In this document: piece after piece, positions 9,353 to 18,024 of the stretch
How the letters are laid out: the number at the start of each line of letters is the position of its first letter
Position numbering within the stretch: position 1 is the stretch's first letter
DNA from: Mycolicibacterium tokaiense
GTDB lineage: Bacteria > Actinomycetota > Actinomycetes > Mycobacteriales > Mycobacteriaceae
NCBI RefSeq assembly: GCF_010725885.1
Contig: NZ_AP022600.1
Location: forward strand, 4,402,001 to 4,466,000
Length of the DNA stretch: 64,000 nucleotides
Direction of reading: 5' to 3'
Position numbers and translations under genes: made by a program
The notes under the pieces: generated by a model
What the model was told of the DNA's origin: nothing
Seen by the model: the letters and a program-made list of their open reading frames with translations, nothing else
The model's database searches: none

Positions 9353-10537
9353 TCAGAGCCGTTCGATGATGGTGGCGTTGGCCATGCCGCCGCCCTCACA
9401 CATCGTCTGCAGGCCGTAGCGGCCGCCCTGGTGGTGCAGCGCGTTGACCAGCGTGGTCATGATGCGTGCGCCGCTGGCGCCCAGCGGGTGACCGATGGCG
9501 ATGGCGCCGCCGTTGACGTTGGTCTTGGTCAGATCAGCGCCGGTCGAGGCGGCCCACGCCAGCACCACGGGGGCGAAGGCCTCATTGACTTCGAACAGGT
9601 CGATGTCCGCGAGGCGCAGCCCCGCCCGCGCCAGCACCTTCTCGGTGGCCGGGATGACACCGGTGAGCATGTACAGCGGATCCGAGCCCACCACCGTGGT
9701 GGTGTGGATGCGCGCGAGCGGAGTCAGCCCGAGCCGGCGCGCGGTGGCCCCGCTGGTGATCATCACCGCGGCGCTGCCGTCTGACAGTGGGGAGGAGTTG
9801 CCGGGCGTGATGTGCCAACCGATCTGGGGAAAGCGCCTGCTGTATTCCTCGTTGTAGAACGCGGGCCGCAGGCCGGCCAGCGTCTCGACCGTGGTGCCGG
9901 GACGGATGATCTCATCGGTGCTCAGCCCGGCGATGGGCACGAGCTCGTTGTCGAAGCGGCCCTCCTTGGTGGCGCGGGCGGCCTTCTCGTGGCTGGCTGC
10001 GGAGAACTCGTCGAGTTCGGTGCGCGACAGGTTCCACTTGGCGGCGATGAGCTCGGCGCTGATGCCCTGAGGGACAAGCCCTTCGGGGTAGCGCGCAGCC
10101 ATATCGGCTCCGAAGGGGGAGCTGCCGGGCAGCACTGACGTGCCCATGGGGACACGGCTCATCGACTCCACTCCGGCGGCGATCACGATGTCGTAGGCCC
10201 CGGCCAGCACGCCCTGGGCGGCGAAGCTGATGGCCTGCTGGCTGCTGCCGCACTGGCGATCGACCGTGGTGCCCGGGACGGTGTCCGGGAAGCCAGCGCC
10301 CAGCAGCGCGTTGCGAGCGATGTTGAGGGCCTGGTCGCCCACCTGCGTGACCGCGCCGGCGATCACGTCATCCACCTCCGCGGGATCCACGCCGGTGCGG
10401 CTGACCAGTTCGCGCAGGCTGTGTGCCAGCAGATCAGCGGGGAGCACGTCGTGCAGCGCTCCGTTGGCCTTGCCCTTAGCGATCGGGGTGCGCACCGCGC
10501 CCACGATCACCGCATCCCGATCTGAGAATCCGGACAT
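9353..10537 (-). CDS. Acetyl-CoA C-acyltransferase (thiolase)
   Basis: This 394-residue protein has the full thiolase signature. The nucleophilic cysteine is in TVDRQCGSSQQA (about Cys96). The catalytic histidine is in GGAIAIGHPLGASGARI, and the second cysteine is in MCEGGGMANATII near the C-terminus. Such enzymes cleave 3-ketoacyl-CoA in beta-oxidation or condense two acyl-CoAs. Degradative thiolase (FadA-like) is most likely, but chain length is not readable. GTCAGGAGGAGC precedes the ATG. It is divergently transcribed from an HxlR regulator with a long palindrome between them, so it is probably the regulator's target. Confidence 0.92.
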   Translation of the reverse strand: MSGFSDRDAVIVGAVRTPIAKGKANGALHDVLPADLLAHSLRELVSRTGVDPAEVDDVIAGAVTQVGDQALNIARNALLGAGFPDTVPGTTVDRQCGSSQQAISFAAQGVLAGAYDIVIAAGVESMSRVPMGTSVLPGSSPFGADMAARYPEGLVPQGISAELIAAKWNLSRTELDEFSAASHEKAARATKEGRFDNELVPIAGLSTDEIIRPGTTVETLAGLRPAFYNEEYSRRFPQIGWHITPGNSSPLSDGSAAVMITSGATARRLGLTPLARIHTTTVVGSDPLYMLTGVIPATEKVLARAGLRLADIDLFEVNEAFAPVVLAWAASTGADLTKTNVNGGAIAIGHPLGASGARIMTTLVNALHHQGGRYGLQTMCEGGGMANATIIERL

Positions 10538-10553
10538 TGCTCCTCCTGACCTG

Positions 10554-10610
10554 CTGAGTACTGTTGTGTATATCCAGATCTATTACCTGGGTATAGTCAT
10601 AACAACTCAG
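10554..10610. promoter_or_regulatory. Imperfect palindrome between thiolase and HxlR genes, likely operator
   Basis: Arms 10554-10577 and 10587-10610 are related as inverted repeats, with 16 of 24 positions matching around a 9-base centre. The outer CTGAGT/ACTCAG and inner TATA-CCAG/CTGG-TATA blocks match best. It occupies the centre of the 90-bp divergent intergenic region, where a dimeric HxlR regulator could control both promoters. Confidence 0.6.
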
Positions 10611-10627
10611 AGGGGGAAAGGATTCCG

Positions 10628-11104
10628 ATGCTGCAAGGCGTGCTGGCAGATCGCGACGCGTGGTCGCCGGTCGGGGAGTGTCCCATCGAGAAGACCATGA
10701 GTGCCGTCGGCGCCAAGTCGTCGATGCTGATCATGCGGGAGGCCTACTACGGCACCACCCGCTTCGACGATTTCGCCAAGCGGGTGGGGATCACCAAGGC
10801 GGCAACCTCGGCCCGGTTGTCCGAACTCGTCAACGTGGGACTGCTGACCAAGCGGCGGTACCAGGAGCCTGGACAGCGGGCTCGCGACGAGTATGTGCTC
10901 ACCGACGTCGGCGTGGATTTCATGCCGGTGGTGTTCGCGATGTTCCAGTGGGGCCGCGAGCACCTGCCCAACAATCGCAAGCTCGAGCTCACACATCTGG
11001 ACTGCGGCGCCGACGCGCGCGTCGAGGTGCTGTGTGACAACGGCCATCGGGTGCCGTTGGACGAGCTGGGCATGAAGCTGGTGCGCCGGTCGCGCGCTCG
11101 TTGA
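10628..11104 (+). CDS. HxlR family winged-helix transcriptional regulator
   Basis: The 158-residue protein starts at ATG 10628 after an AGGGGGAAAGG ribosome binding site. The HxlR pattern is clear: CPIEKTMSAVGAKSSMLIMRE near residues 18-38, then TRFDDFAKRVGITKAATSARLSEL as helix-turn-helix, then GLLTKRRYQEPGQRARDEYVLT as the wing. Cys18 matches the conserved N-terminal cysteine that senses electrophiles in some members. The C-terminal extension ends in GMKLVRRSRAR. It is divergent from the thiolase gene, and an extended palindrome lies between them. Its stop overlaps a 20-bp inverted repeat that may end transcription. Confidence 0.88.
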   Translation: MLQGVLADRDAWSPVGECPIEKTMSAVGAKSSMLIMREAYYGTTRFDDFAKRVGITKAATSARLSELVNVGLLTKRRYQEPGQRARDEYVLTDVGVDFMPVVFAMFQWGREHLPNNRKLELTHLDCGADARVEVLCDNGHRVPLDELGMKLVRRSRAR

Positions 11105-11157
11105 GACTGCACTCAGCGCGAGAAAATGCGAGTGGGGCTCGCGCTGGGTGCAGTCTC
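11103..11157. terminator. Strong 20-bp inverted repeat after the HxlR gene
   Basis: Arms 11103-11122 and 11138-11157 pair at 19 of 20 positions around a 15-base loop. The left arm begins on the HxlR stop codon. No T-tract follows. It may act as a T-tract-independent mycobacterial terminator or be a dispersed intergenic repeat. Confidence 0.6.
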
Positions 11158-11245
11158 GATGACGTGTGAAACCCCATGTGCCACACAGTCATCTGACGTC
11201 TCACCGCGCTGATTCTTGTCGGTGGGTAGCACTAGTGTTCGAGTC

Positions 11246-12623
11246 ATGGGAACGTCAGCTGTCGCCGATCGCGAGGCGATGCTGGCTGCCCTGACCCAGA
11301 TCGAAGAACTGACCGCCCGGATGAATCGGCTGTCGATCGACGCCTTCTCCGATGCCGAGTTGTTGGCGCTGCAGCAGCGCCGTGAAGCCATCACCCGCGC
11401 GCAGCCGGTGTTCGATCATCGGGTGTATCAACGGATCACGTCTCAGAGTTCACCGGTGGCCTTGGGCGCGAAGAGTTACGCGGCAGTGCTGTCGCAGCGG
11501 TTGCGGATCTCCAGCTCGGAGGCGCGCCGCCGGTTGGATGAGGCGGCGGTGTTGGGGCCGCGGACCTCGCTGACCGGTGAACCGCTGTCACCCTCGATGC
11601 CGGGGTTTGCGCGCGGTCAGGCGCAGGGGTTGATCGGCGCCGAGCACATCAAGCATGTGCGGTGGTTTTTCCGTGAGCTGCCCGGCTTCGTGGACTTTCA
11701 GACCCGGGAGAACGCCGAGGCCCAGTTGGCCCAGCATGCCTGCGAACTCGGCCCCGAAGCGTTCCGGACAGCCGCCGCGCACATGCTGTACCTGCTGAAC
11801 CAGGACGGGGAGCTCCGATGAAGACCGTCAAGCCCTGGCCTATATCCGGGTGGGTAAGCAGCGCCCCGACGGGATGCGCCCGTTCGAAGGGTTGTTGACG
11901 CCGGAGGCGTGGGCGACTCTGGAGCCATTGCTGGAGCGCAACGCCGCCCCGGGGATGTGCAACCCGGCTGACGAGCACCCCTGCCTCGACGGCGAACCCA
12001 CCGAAGAGCAGATACGCAACGACACCCGCACCACCGGCAAACGGAACCACGATGCGCTGCTGGCCCTGTGCCAACGCTTGCTCACCACGCAGCCGACCGG
12101 CACCATCAACGGCCTGCCCGCGAACGTGGTCATCACCGTGAGCCTGACCGATCTGGAGAAGGGCACCGGCCACGGGCTGACTGCCGGCGGCACGCTGCTG
12201 CCGATCGCCGATGTGCTGAAGTTCGCCGCCCACTCCCGGCCGTGGCTGGCGCTGTTCGACGGCAAAGGGCTACCGCTGCATCTGGGCCGGGCCCGCCGCA
12301 CCGCCACCCTGGCCCAGCGGTTGATGCTGTTGGCCAAACACCGCGGCTGCACCATGCCCGGCTGCACCGCCAGCGCCTACCGCTGCCAGGTGCATCACGC
12401 CAACCAAGACTGGAAAGACGGCGGGCGCACCGACATCGATGACCTGACGTTGGCGTGCGGGCCGAACAATCGGATGGTGGAGACCACCGGCTGGACCACA
12501 AGAAATCGCCCAGACGACGGTGTGACGGAGTGGATCCCGCCGCCACACCTCGACTGCGGGCAATCCCGCACCAACAACCTGCACCACCCGGAACGGATCA
12601 TCGACCCCGGCGACGACCCGTAG
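11246..12623 (+). pseudogene. DUF222/HNH endonuclease (13E12 repeat family), split by a +1 frameshift
   Basis: The first frame (ATG 11246 to the stop at 11819-11821) encodes the DUF222 domain, MGTSAVADREAMLAALTQIE through HMLYLLNQDGELR. The second frame is read from about 11813 to 12623, one base out of register. It continues the same family: SDEDRQALAYIRVGKQRPDG, GLLTPEAWATLEPLLER, APGMCNPADE, and a C-terminal HNH nuclease, CTMPGCTASAYRCQVHHANQ and DDLTLACGPNNRMVE. Joined, the protein would be about 459 residues, normal for 13E12-family proteins. The break sits at the run gagctccgatgaagac. It may be a true inactivating mutation, a sequencing error or, least likely, programmed frameshifting. 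These genes are multicopy in mycobacteria. Confidence 0.85.
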
Positions 12624-12635
12624 CTCGACCGGGCG

Positions 12636-13472
12636 CTACTGCCCCTGAGTCACCTGCCCGTTACGGCGCGGAAAACGGTTCGGTGACGCGCCTTTGGGCT
12701 CGTCGAGGCAGATCACGTCCACGCCTTCGCTGCGGGCGCACACCAGGGCGGGGTGGTCGACGGCACCGTCGGTGACGATGGTGTCCACCTGCGCCAGCGC
12801 AGCGATGCCGACGAAGTTCACCCGGCCCAGCTTGCTGCGGTCGGCGGCGACGATCACCCGGTCGGCGCGGCTCAGGGCCACCCGCTTCATCCGCGCCTCC
12901 GCCAGCAGGTAGTCGGAGAAGCCGCGCTCGGCGTCGATGCCCGCCACGCCCATGACGTAGGTATCGCAGTTGTAGCGCGTGAGCATCTCCTCCGCACCGG
13001 AGCCCACCAAACTCAGCTCACCAGTGCGCAATTCGCCACCGGTCATCACCACGTTGGTGTCAGGCTCGTCGACCAGCGCCACGGCGATCGGCACACTCGG
13101 CGTCACCACGGTGAGCCCGAGAGCTCTGCCGCGCAGGGAACGGGCCACCGCCAGCGACGTGCTGCCCGCGTCCAGGATCAGAGTCTCCTTCGGGCCGATC
13201 AGCTCGGCCACGGCATCGGCGATGTGATGTTTCTCCGACGCCGCATCAGCGACCCGGGTGGAGAACGCCGGTTCGATGTCCTTTCCGAGTACCGCGACTG
13301 CGCCGCCGACCACCCGCCGGACCGCGCCGCGCGCCTCCAACGCCTCGATATCGCGACGAATTGTCATCTCGGACACATCGAACTGCGCTGCCAGCGCCGC
13401 GTAGCTGACCTCACGGTCCGCCCGGGCGCGCTGGAGGATCAGGTCTCGCCGGGTCTTCGCGTCGATCGTCAT
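12636..13472 (-). CDS. DeoR/GlpR family transcriptional regulator
   Basis: The 278-residue protein has a DeoR-type N-terminal helix-turn-helix: DLILQRARADREVSYAALAAQ followed by FDVSEMTIRRDIEALEARG, about residues 10-48. The DeoR sensor domain follows, with IADAVAELIGPKETLILDAGST (sugar-phosphate-binding DxGST) and later IVTDG. Family members usually respond to phosphorylated sugars. No sugar kinase or transporter is adjacent, so the target is unknown. It is convergent with the HNH gene (12-bp gap) and divergent from the DUF389 gene. A GATATAGGT inverted repeat lies in its promoter region and may be an autoregulatory site. Confidence 0.9.
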   Translation of the reverse strand: MTIDAKTRRDLILQRARADREVSYAALAAQFDVSEMTIRRDIEALEARGAVRRVVGGAVAVLGKDIEPAFSTRVADAASEKHHIADAVAELIGPKETLILDAGSTSLAVARSLRGRALGLTVVTPSVPIAVALVDEPDTNVVMTGGELRTGELSLVGSGAEEMLTRYNCDTYVMGVAGIDAERGFSDYLLAEARMKRVALSRADRVIVAADRSKLGRVNFVGIAALAQVDTIVTDGAVDHPALVCARSEGVDVICLDEPKGASPNRFPRRNGQVTQGQ

Positions 13473-13521
13473 CGGCGAAACCGCCGAGTACCCATCACTG
13501 CCACACCTCGTTCGCCGTTGC

Positions 13522-13558
13522 GATATAGGTGACCCACCCGACGGGAAAAACCTATATC
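13522..13558. promoter_or_regulatory. GATATAGGT-N19-ACCTATATC inverted repeat, candidate DeoR operator
   Basis: The 9-base arms at 13522-13530 and 13550-13558 are perfect inverted repeats. They are A/T-rich in otherwise GC-rich DNA and lie 50 bp upstream of the deoR-type start and 76 bp upstream of the DUF389 start. This suits a site for the DeoR dimer or tetramer, controlling one or both divergent genes. Confidence 0.55.
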
Positions 13559-13633
13559 ACTCGTGGTTGAGTGCCCAACCAGTTCCCCAAGAGTCGATCC
13601 TCCAAACTGTCAGGCGGTTACCGTGCGGATGTG

Positions 13634-14560
13634 ATGCATCTTCGAGTCGTCGCGCCCGAGCACCTGCGCGAGCCGGTGCTGCAGGTGCTGCGCCGCCAGG
13701 TGGGCGTCGCCAACCTCTCGGTTTTCCCAGGCGTCGCCCTCGAACCGGCCGGGGATGAGATCACCGCCGACCTCGCCCGCGAGTGCGCGAACGAGGTCAT
13801 CAAGGAACTCAAGCTCCTCGACGTCCAGCACCTGGGCGCCATCACACTGCACCACCTCGACACCGTGCTCTCCACCCGGGCCCACCAGGCCGAGGACGCC
13901 GCCGAGGGCGATCCGGCCGATGCTCTCGTGTGGGACGAGCTGATCGGCCGGACCCGGGAAGAGTCCTCACTGAGTGTCACCTTTCTGCTCTTCCTGACGC
14001 TGGCCTGCCTGCTGACGGCCATCGGGGTGGTGACCGACTCCACCGTCACCGTGGTGGGTGCCATGGTGCTCGGCCCGGAGTTCGGTCCGCTGGCGGCGCT
14101 GTCGGTGGCGCTGGTGCGTCGGCGCGGCGACCTCACCCGCCGCGCCGCGCTGGCGCTGCTGATCGGATTTCCGATCGCCGTGGGCATCACCGCGCTGGCC
14201 ACCATGGCAAGCCGGGCGCTGGGCTGGCTGAGCGTCGACAGCGTGCACAACCTGCAGGAAGTCGACTTCATCTTCCAGGTCGGGCCGGTGTCGTTCGTGG
14301 TGGCGCTGCTGGCGGGTGCGGCAGGCATGCTCTCCCTGGTCTCGGCCAAGGCCACCGGCCTGGTCGGGGTGTTCATCTCCGTCTACACCGTCACCGCGGC
14401 GGGATTCGCGGCCGTGGCCGCCACCTTGGGCGACTGGGAACTGGCAGCCAAGTCCGCACTGCAGTTGCTGGTCAACCTGGTGGGCATCGTGCTGGCCGGC
14501 GTGCTGGTGCTGGTGCTGCGGCCGCGCGGTGTGCCGCTGCCGCACTCGGCGCACAGCTGA
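13634..14560 (+). CDS. DUF389 family membrane protein
   Basis: Starting at MHLRVVAPEHL (ATG 13634; a GTG at 13631 and longer starts are also possible), the protein has 308 residues. The N-terminal ~120 residues are soluble and ferredoxin-like/ACT-like. Then come EESSLSVTFLLFLTLACLLT and five further hydrophobic segments. The conserved GVVTDSTVTVVGAMVLGPEF pattern is a DUF389 hallmark. The highly charged loop VRRRGDLTRR lies between membrane segments. Function of the family is unknown. It precedes the transglutaminase/DUF2126 gene on the same strand with a 46-bp gap, so it may share a transcript; it is also divergent from the DeoR regulator. Confidence 0.85.
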   Translation: MHLRVVAPEHLREPVLQVLRRQVGVANLSVFPGVALEPAGDEITADLARECANEVIKELKLLDVQHLGAITLHHLDTVLSTRAHQAEDAAEGDPADALVWDELIGRTREESSLSVTFLLFLTLACLLTAIGVVTDSTVTVVGAMVLGPEFGPLAALSVALVRRRGDLTRRAALALLIGFPIAVGITALATMASRALGWLSVDSVHNLQEVDFIFQVGPVSFVVALLAGAAGMLSLVSAKATGLVGVFISVYTVTAAGFAAVAATLGDWELAAKSALQLLVNLVGIVLAGVLVLVLRPRGVPLPHSAHS

Positions 14561-14606
14561 ACGTGCGCGATGCGCCGGATCACCCGGTGTGATGGGATTC
14601 TGCGCT

Positions 14607-17600
14607 ATGGGAATCAAAGTGGCGCTGGAGCATCGCACCACCTACACCTTCGATCGGCTGGTCGAGGTCCACCCGCACGTCGTGCGGCTGCGCCCCGCCC
14701 CGCATTCGCGCACTCCCATCGAGGCGTATTCGCTGGAGGTGACGCCCGCCGACCACTTCATCAACTGGCAGCAGGACGCGTTCGGCAATTTCCTGGCCCG
14801 CCTGGTCTTTCCCAACCGCACCCGGCAGTTGAGCATCAACGTCGGACTGATCGCCGACCTCAAGGTGATCAACCCGTTCGACTTCTTCATCGAGGACTGG
14901 GCCGAAACCGTCCCGTTCGCCTATCCCGCGGCGCTGCTGGAAGACCTCAAGCCTTACCTGCGTCCGGTGGACGACACCGATGAGCTCTCGGGAAGCGACG
15001 CAGCGCCCGGCGGTCTGGTGGCCGAGTGGGTACGCAACTTCGACATCAAGCCCGGGATCCGCACCATCGACTTCCTCGTCGCGCTCAACCGCGCAGTGAA
15101 CGCCGACGTCGGCTACAGCGTCCGGATGGAACCCGGCGTCCAGACCCCGGAACACACGCTGCGCACCGGCATCGGCTCCTGCCGCGACTCGGCCTGGCTG
15201 CTGGTGTCCATCCTGCGCCGGCTCGGCCTGGCCGCCCGCTTCGTCTCCGGCTACCTGGTGCAGCTGACGTCGGACATCGAAGCACTCGACGGGCCGTCGG
15301 GCCCGGCGGCGGACTTCACCGACCTGCACGCCTGGACCGAGGTGTACATTCCCGGCGCGGGCTGGATCGGTCTGGACCCGACGTCGGGCCTGTTCGCCGG
15401 GGAAGGCCACATCCCGCTCTCGGCCACCCCGCACCCGTCGTCGTCGGCGCCCATCACCGGAGCCACCGGAATCGCCGAGACGGTCCTGGACTTCTCCAAC
15501 ACCGTCACCCGCGTGCACGAAGACCCCCGCGTGACACTGCCGTACACCGATGCGGCCTGGGCCTCCATCGTTGATCTCGGGGCACGGCTGGATCAGCGAT
15601 TGGCCGACGGAGACGTGCGGCTGACCGTCGGCGGCGAACCGACGTTCGTGTCCATCGACAACCAGACCGACCCCGAGTGGACCACCGAGGCCGACGGCCC
15701 GCACAAGCGCGAACGGGCGTCGGCGCTGGCGGCGCGGTGCAAGAGCGTCTGGGCCCCACACGGTCTGGTGCAACGCAGCCAGGGCAAGTGGTACCCCGGG
15801 GAACCGTTGCCGCGCTGGCAGATCGGATTGTTCTGGCGCACCGACGGTGAGCCGCTGTGGAACGACGACACGCTGCTGGCGGATCCGTGGGCCACCACCG
15901 CGCCCGCGCCGTCGCCGGACCCGGACGCTGGCGCGCAGCTGCTGGGCGCCGTGGCGGCGGGGCTGGGGCTGCCGGCCGGCCAGGTGCGACCCGCCTACGA
16001 GGATGCATTGAGCAGGCTGGCCGCCGAGGTCCGGTTGCCGGTGGGGCAGCCGGTGGCCGGCGAGGACGACCTGGCCGACGACAGCGCCGAGCGGCGCGCA
16101 CAGCTGATCAGCCGGCTGGAGCAGACGGTCACCGAGCCTGCGGCCCACGTGCTGCCGTTGCACCGTCGGGAGGACGAGCAGGGCTGGGCCAGCGCGGACT
16201 GGCGGTTGCGGCGCGGCCGCATCGTGCTGCTCGACGGCGACTCCCCGGCCGGGCTGCGGCTGCCGCTCGACTCGATCAACTGGAAGCCCCCGCGCCCCAG
16301 CCACGCCGAGGACCCGTTGCTCCCGCGCGGCCCGCTGGCTTCAGATGCCGGGAGCGGGCCGGCGGAGGTGGACGACAGCGACGACGCCCCCACCACCGCG
16401 ATGGTGACGCAGATCCGCGACGACCTGCTCCACGTCTTCCTGCCGCCCACAGAGGCCTTGGAAGACTTTGTCGACCTGGTGACGCGCGTCGAGGCCGCGG
16501 CCGCCGCCATCAACACCCCGGTGGTGGTGGAGGGTTACGGCCCGCCGTCGGACCCCCGGCTGCAGTCGATGACGATCACACCCGACCCCGGCGTGATCGA
16601 GGTCAACGTCGCGCCCACGCGCAGCTTTGCCGAACAGCGCGCCCAGCTGGAGACGCTGTACGAGCAGGCGCGGCTGGCGCGGCTGTCCACCGAGGCCTTC
16701 GACGTCGACGGCACCCACGGCGGGACCGGCGGCGGCAACCACATCACTCTCGGTGGCATCACCCCGGCCGATTCACCGATGCTGCGCCGCCCGGATCTCC
16801 TGGTGTCGATGCTGACCTACTGGCAGCGGCACCCGTCGCTGTCGTACCTGTTCGCCGGCCGCTTCGTCGGCACCACCTCGCAGGCGCCGCGGGTGGACGA
16901 GGGGCGCTCCGAGGCGCTCTACGAGCTGGAGATCGCCTTCGCCGAGATCGCCCGGCTGACCTCGGATTCCGGCCGCTCACAACCGGAACATGGTCGCTCG
17001 GCAAGCTCCGCCCCGGAACGTGGTCGCTCCGCAAGCTCCGCTCCGTGGGTCGTCGACCGGGCGCTGCGCCATCTTCTGACCGATATCACCGGCAACACCC
17101 ACCGCGCCGAATTCTGCATCGACAAGCTCTACAGTCCCGACAGTGCCCGTGGCCGGCTCGGCCTGCTGGAGCTGCGCGGATTCGAGATGCCGCCGCACCA
17201 CCAGATGGCCATGGTGCAGTCACTGCTGGTGCGCGCCCTGGTGTCCTGGTTCTGGGAGCAACCACTGCGCGCCCCGCTGATCCGGCACGGTGAGAACCTG
17301 CACGGGCGATACCTGTTGCCGCACTTCCTGATCCACGACATCGCCAACGTGGCGGCGGACCTGCGGGCCCAGGGCATCAACTTCGACACCAGCTGGCTGG
17401 ACCCGTTCACCGAGTTCCGCTTCCCGCGCATCGGCACCGCGGTGTTCGACGGAGTGGAGATCGAGCTGCGCGGGGCCATCGAGCCGTGGAACACCCTGGG
17501 CGAGGAGGCCACCGCGGGCGGCACCGCGCGTTACGTCGACTCATCGGTGGAACGGCTGCAGGTCCGGCTGATCGGCGCCGACCGGCACCGCTACATCGTC

Positions 17601-17996
17601 ACCTGCAACGGCCACCCGATCCCGATGCTGGCCACCGACAACCCCGACGTCCAGGTCGGTGGCGTGCGCTACCGCGCCTGGCAGCCGCCCAGTGCACTGC
17701 ATCCCACCATCACCGTCGACGGGCCGTTGCGCCTCGAGTTGGTGGAGGTGGCCTCGGGCATGTCGCGCGGCGGCTGCACCTACCACGTGGCGCACCCGGG
17801 TGGCCGGTCCTACGACACCCCACCGGTGAATGCCGTCGAGGCGGAATCGCGGCGCGGCCGGCGCTTTGAAGCGTCCGGCTTCACCCCCGGTAAGGTCGAC
17901 GTCTCCGACCTCCGGGAGAAGCAGGCTCGCCAGTCCACCGACGTGGGCGCGCCGGGCATTCTCGACCTGCGTCGGGTGCGTACCGTGCTGCAGTAG
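14607..17996 (+). CDS. Transglutaminase-like / DUF2126 fusion protein (Rv2566 type)
   Basis: From ATG 14607 (MGIKVALEHRTTYTFDRLVE) the product has 1129 residues; ATG 14592 is an alternative. Residues 1-100 form the bacterial transglutaminase N-terminal domain. The core carries a Cys-His-Asp triad: GSCRDSAW (Cys192), DLHAWTEVY (His241) and GLDPTSG (Asp257). The remaining ~800 residues are DUF2126, with GGEPTFVSIDNQTDPEW, GGTGGGNHITLGG and LLELRGFEMPPHHQMAM. An in-frame 30-bp duplication encodes two copies of PE(H/R)GRSASSA at residues 793-812. It heads the cluster with the ATP-grasp/alpha-E and second transglutaminase genes. M. tuberculosis Rv2566 is the likely counterpart. A peptidase or amide-forming reaction on an unknown peptide is inferred. 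Confidence 0.88.
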   Translation: MGIKVALEHRTTYTFDRLVEVHPHVVRLRPAPHSRTPIEAYSLEVTPADHFINWQQDAFGNFLARLVFPNRTRQLSINVGLIADLKVINPFDFFIEDWAETVPFAYPAALLEDLKPYLRPVDDTDELSGSDAAPGGLVAEWVRNFDIKPGIRTIDFLVALNRAVNADVGYSVRMEPGVQTPEHTLRTGIGSCRDSAWLLVSILRRLGLAARFVSGYLVQLTSDIEALDGPSGPAADFTDLHAWTEVYIPGAGWIGLDPTSGLFAGEGHIPLSATPHPSSSAPITGATGIAETVLDFSNTVTRVHEDPRVTLPYTDAAWASIVDLGARLDQRLADGDVRLTVGGEPTFVSIDNQTDPEWTTEADGPHKRERASALAARCKSVWAPHGLVQRSQGKWYPGEPLPRWQIGLFWRTDGEPLWNDDTLLADPWATTAPAPSPDPDAGAQLLGAVAAGLGLPAGQVRPAYEDALSRLAAEVRLPVGQPVAGEDDLADDSAERRAQLISRLEQTVTEPAAHVLPLHRREDEQGWASADWRLRRGRIVLLDGDSPAGLRLPLDSINWKPPRPSHAEDPLLPRGPLASDAGSGPAEVDDSDDAPTTAMVTQIRDDLLHVFLPPTEALEDFVDLVTRVEAAAAAINTPVVVEGYGPPSDPRLQSMTITPDPGVIEVNVAPTRSFAEQRAQLETLYEQARLARLSTEAFDVDGTHGGTGGGNHITLGGITPADSPMLRRPDLLVSMLTYWQRHPSLSYLFAGRFVGTTSQAPRVDEGRSEALYELEIAFAEIARLTSDSGRSQPEHGRSASSAPERGRSASSAPWVVDRALRHLLTDITGNTHRAEFCIDKLYSPDSARGRLGLLELRGFEMPPHHQMAMVQSLLVRALVSWFWEQPLRAPLIRHGENLHGRYLLPHFLIHDIANVAADLRAQGINFDTSWLDPFTEFRFPRIGTAVFDGVEIELRGAIEPWNTLGEEATAGGTARYVDSSVERLQVRLIGADRHRYIVTCNGHPIPMLATDNPDVQVGGVRYRAWQPPSALHPTITVDGPLRLELVEVASGMSRGGCTYHVAHPGGRSYDTPPVNAVEAESRRGRRFEASGFTPGKVDVSDLREKQARQSTDVGAPGILDLRRVRTVLQ
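16983..17042 (+). repeat. In-frame 30-bp tandem duplication inside the DUF2126 gene
   Basis: Units 16983-17012 and 17013-17042 differ at three positions. Each encodes ten residues, PEHGRSASSA then PERGRSASSA, between LTSDSGRSQ and WVVDRALRHLL. The preceding GRS suggests a third, degenerate partial copy. Confidence 0.85.
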
Positions 17997-18024
17997 ACGA
18001 TCGGGACCGGCAGAGAGAGAAGAG

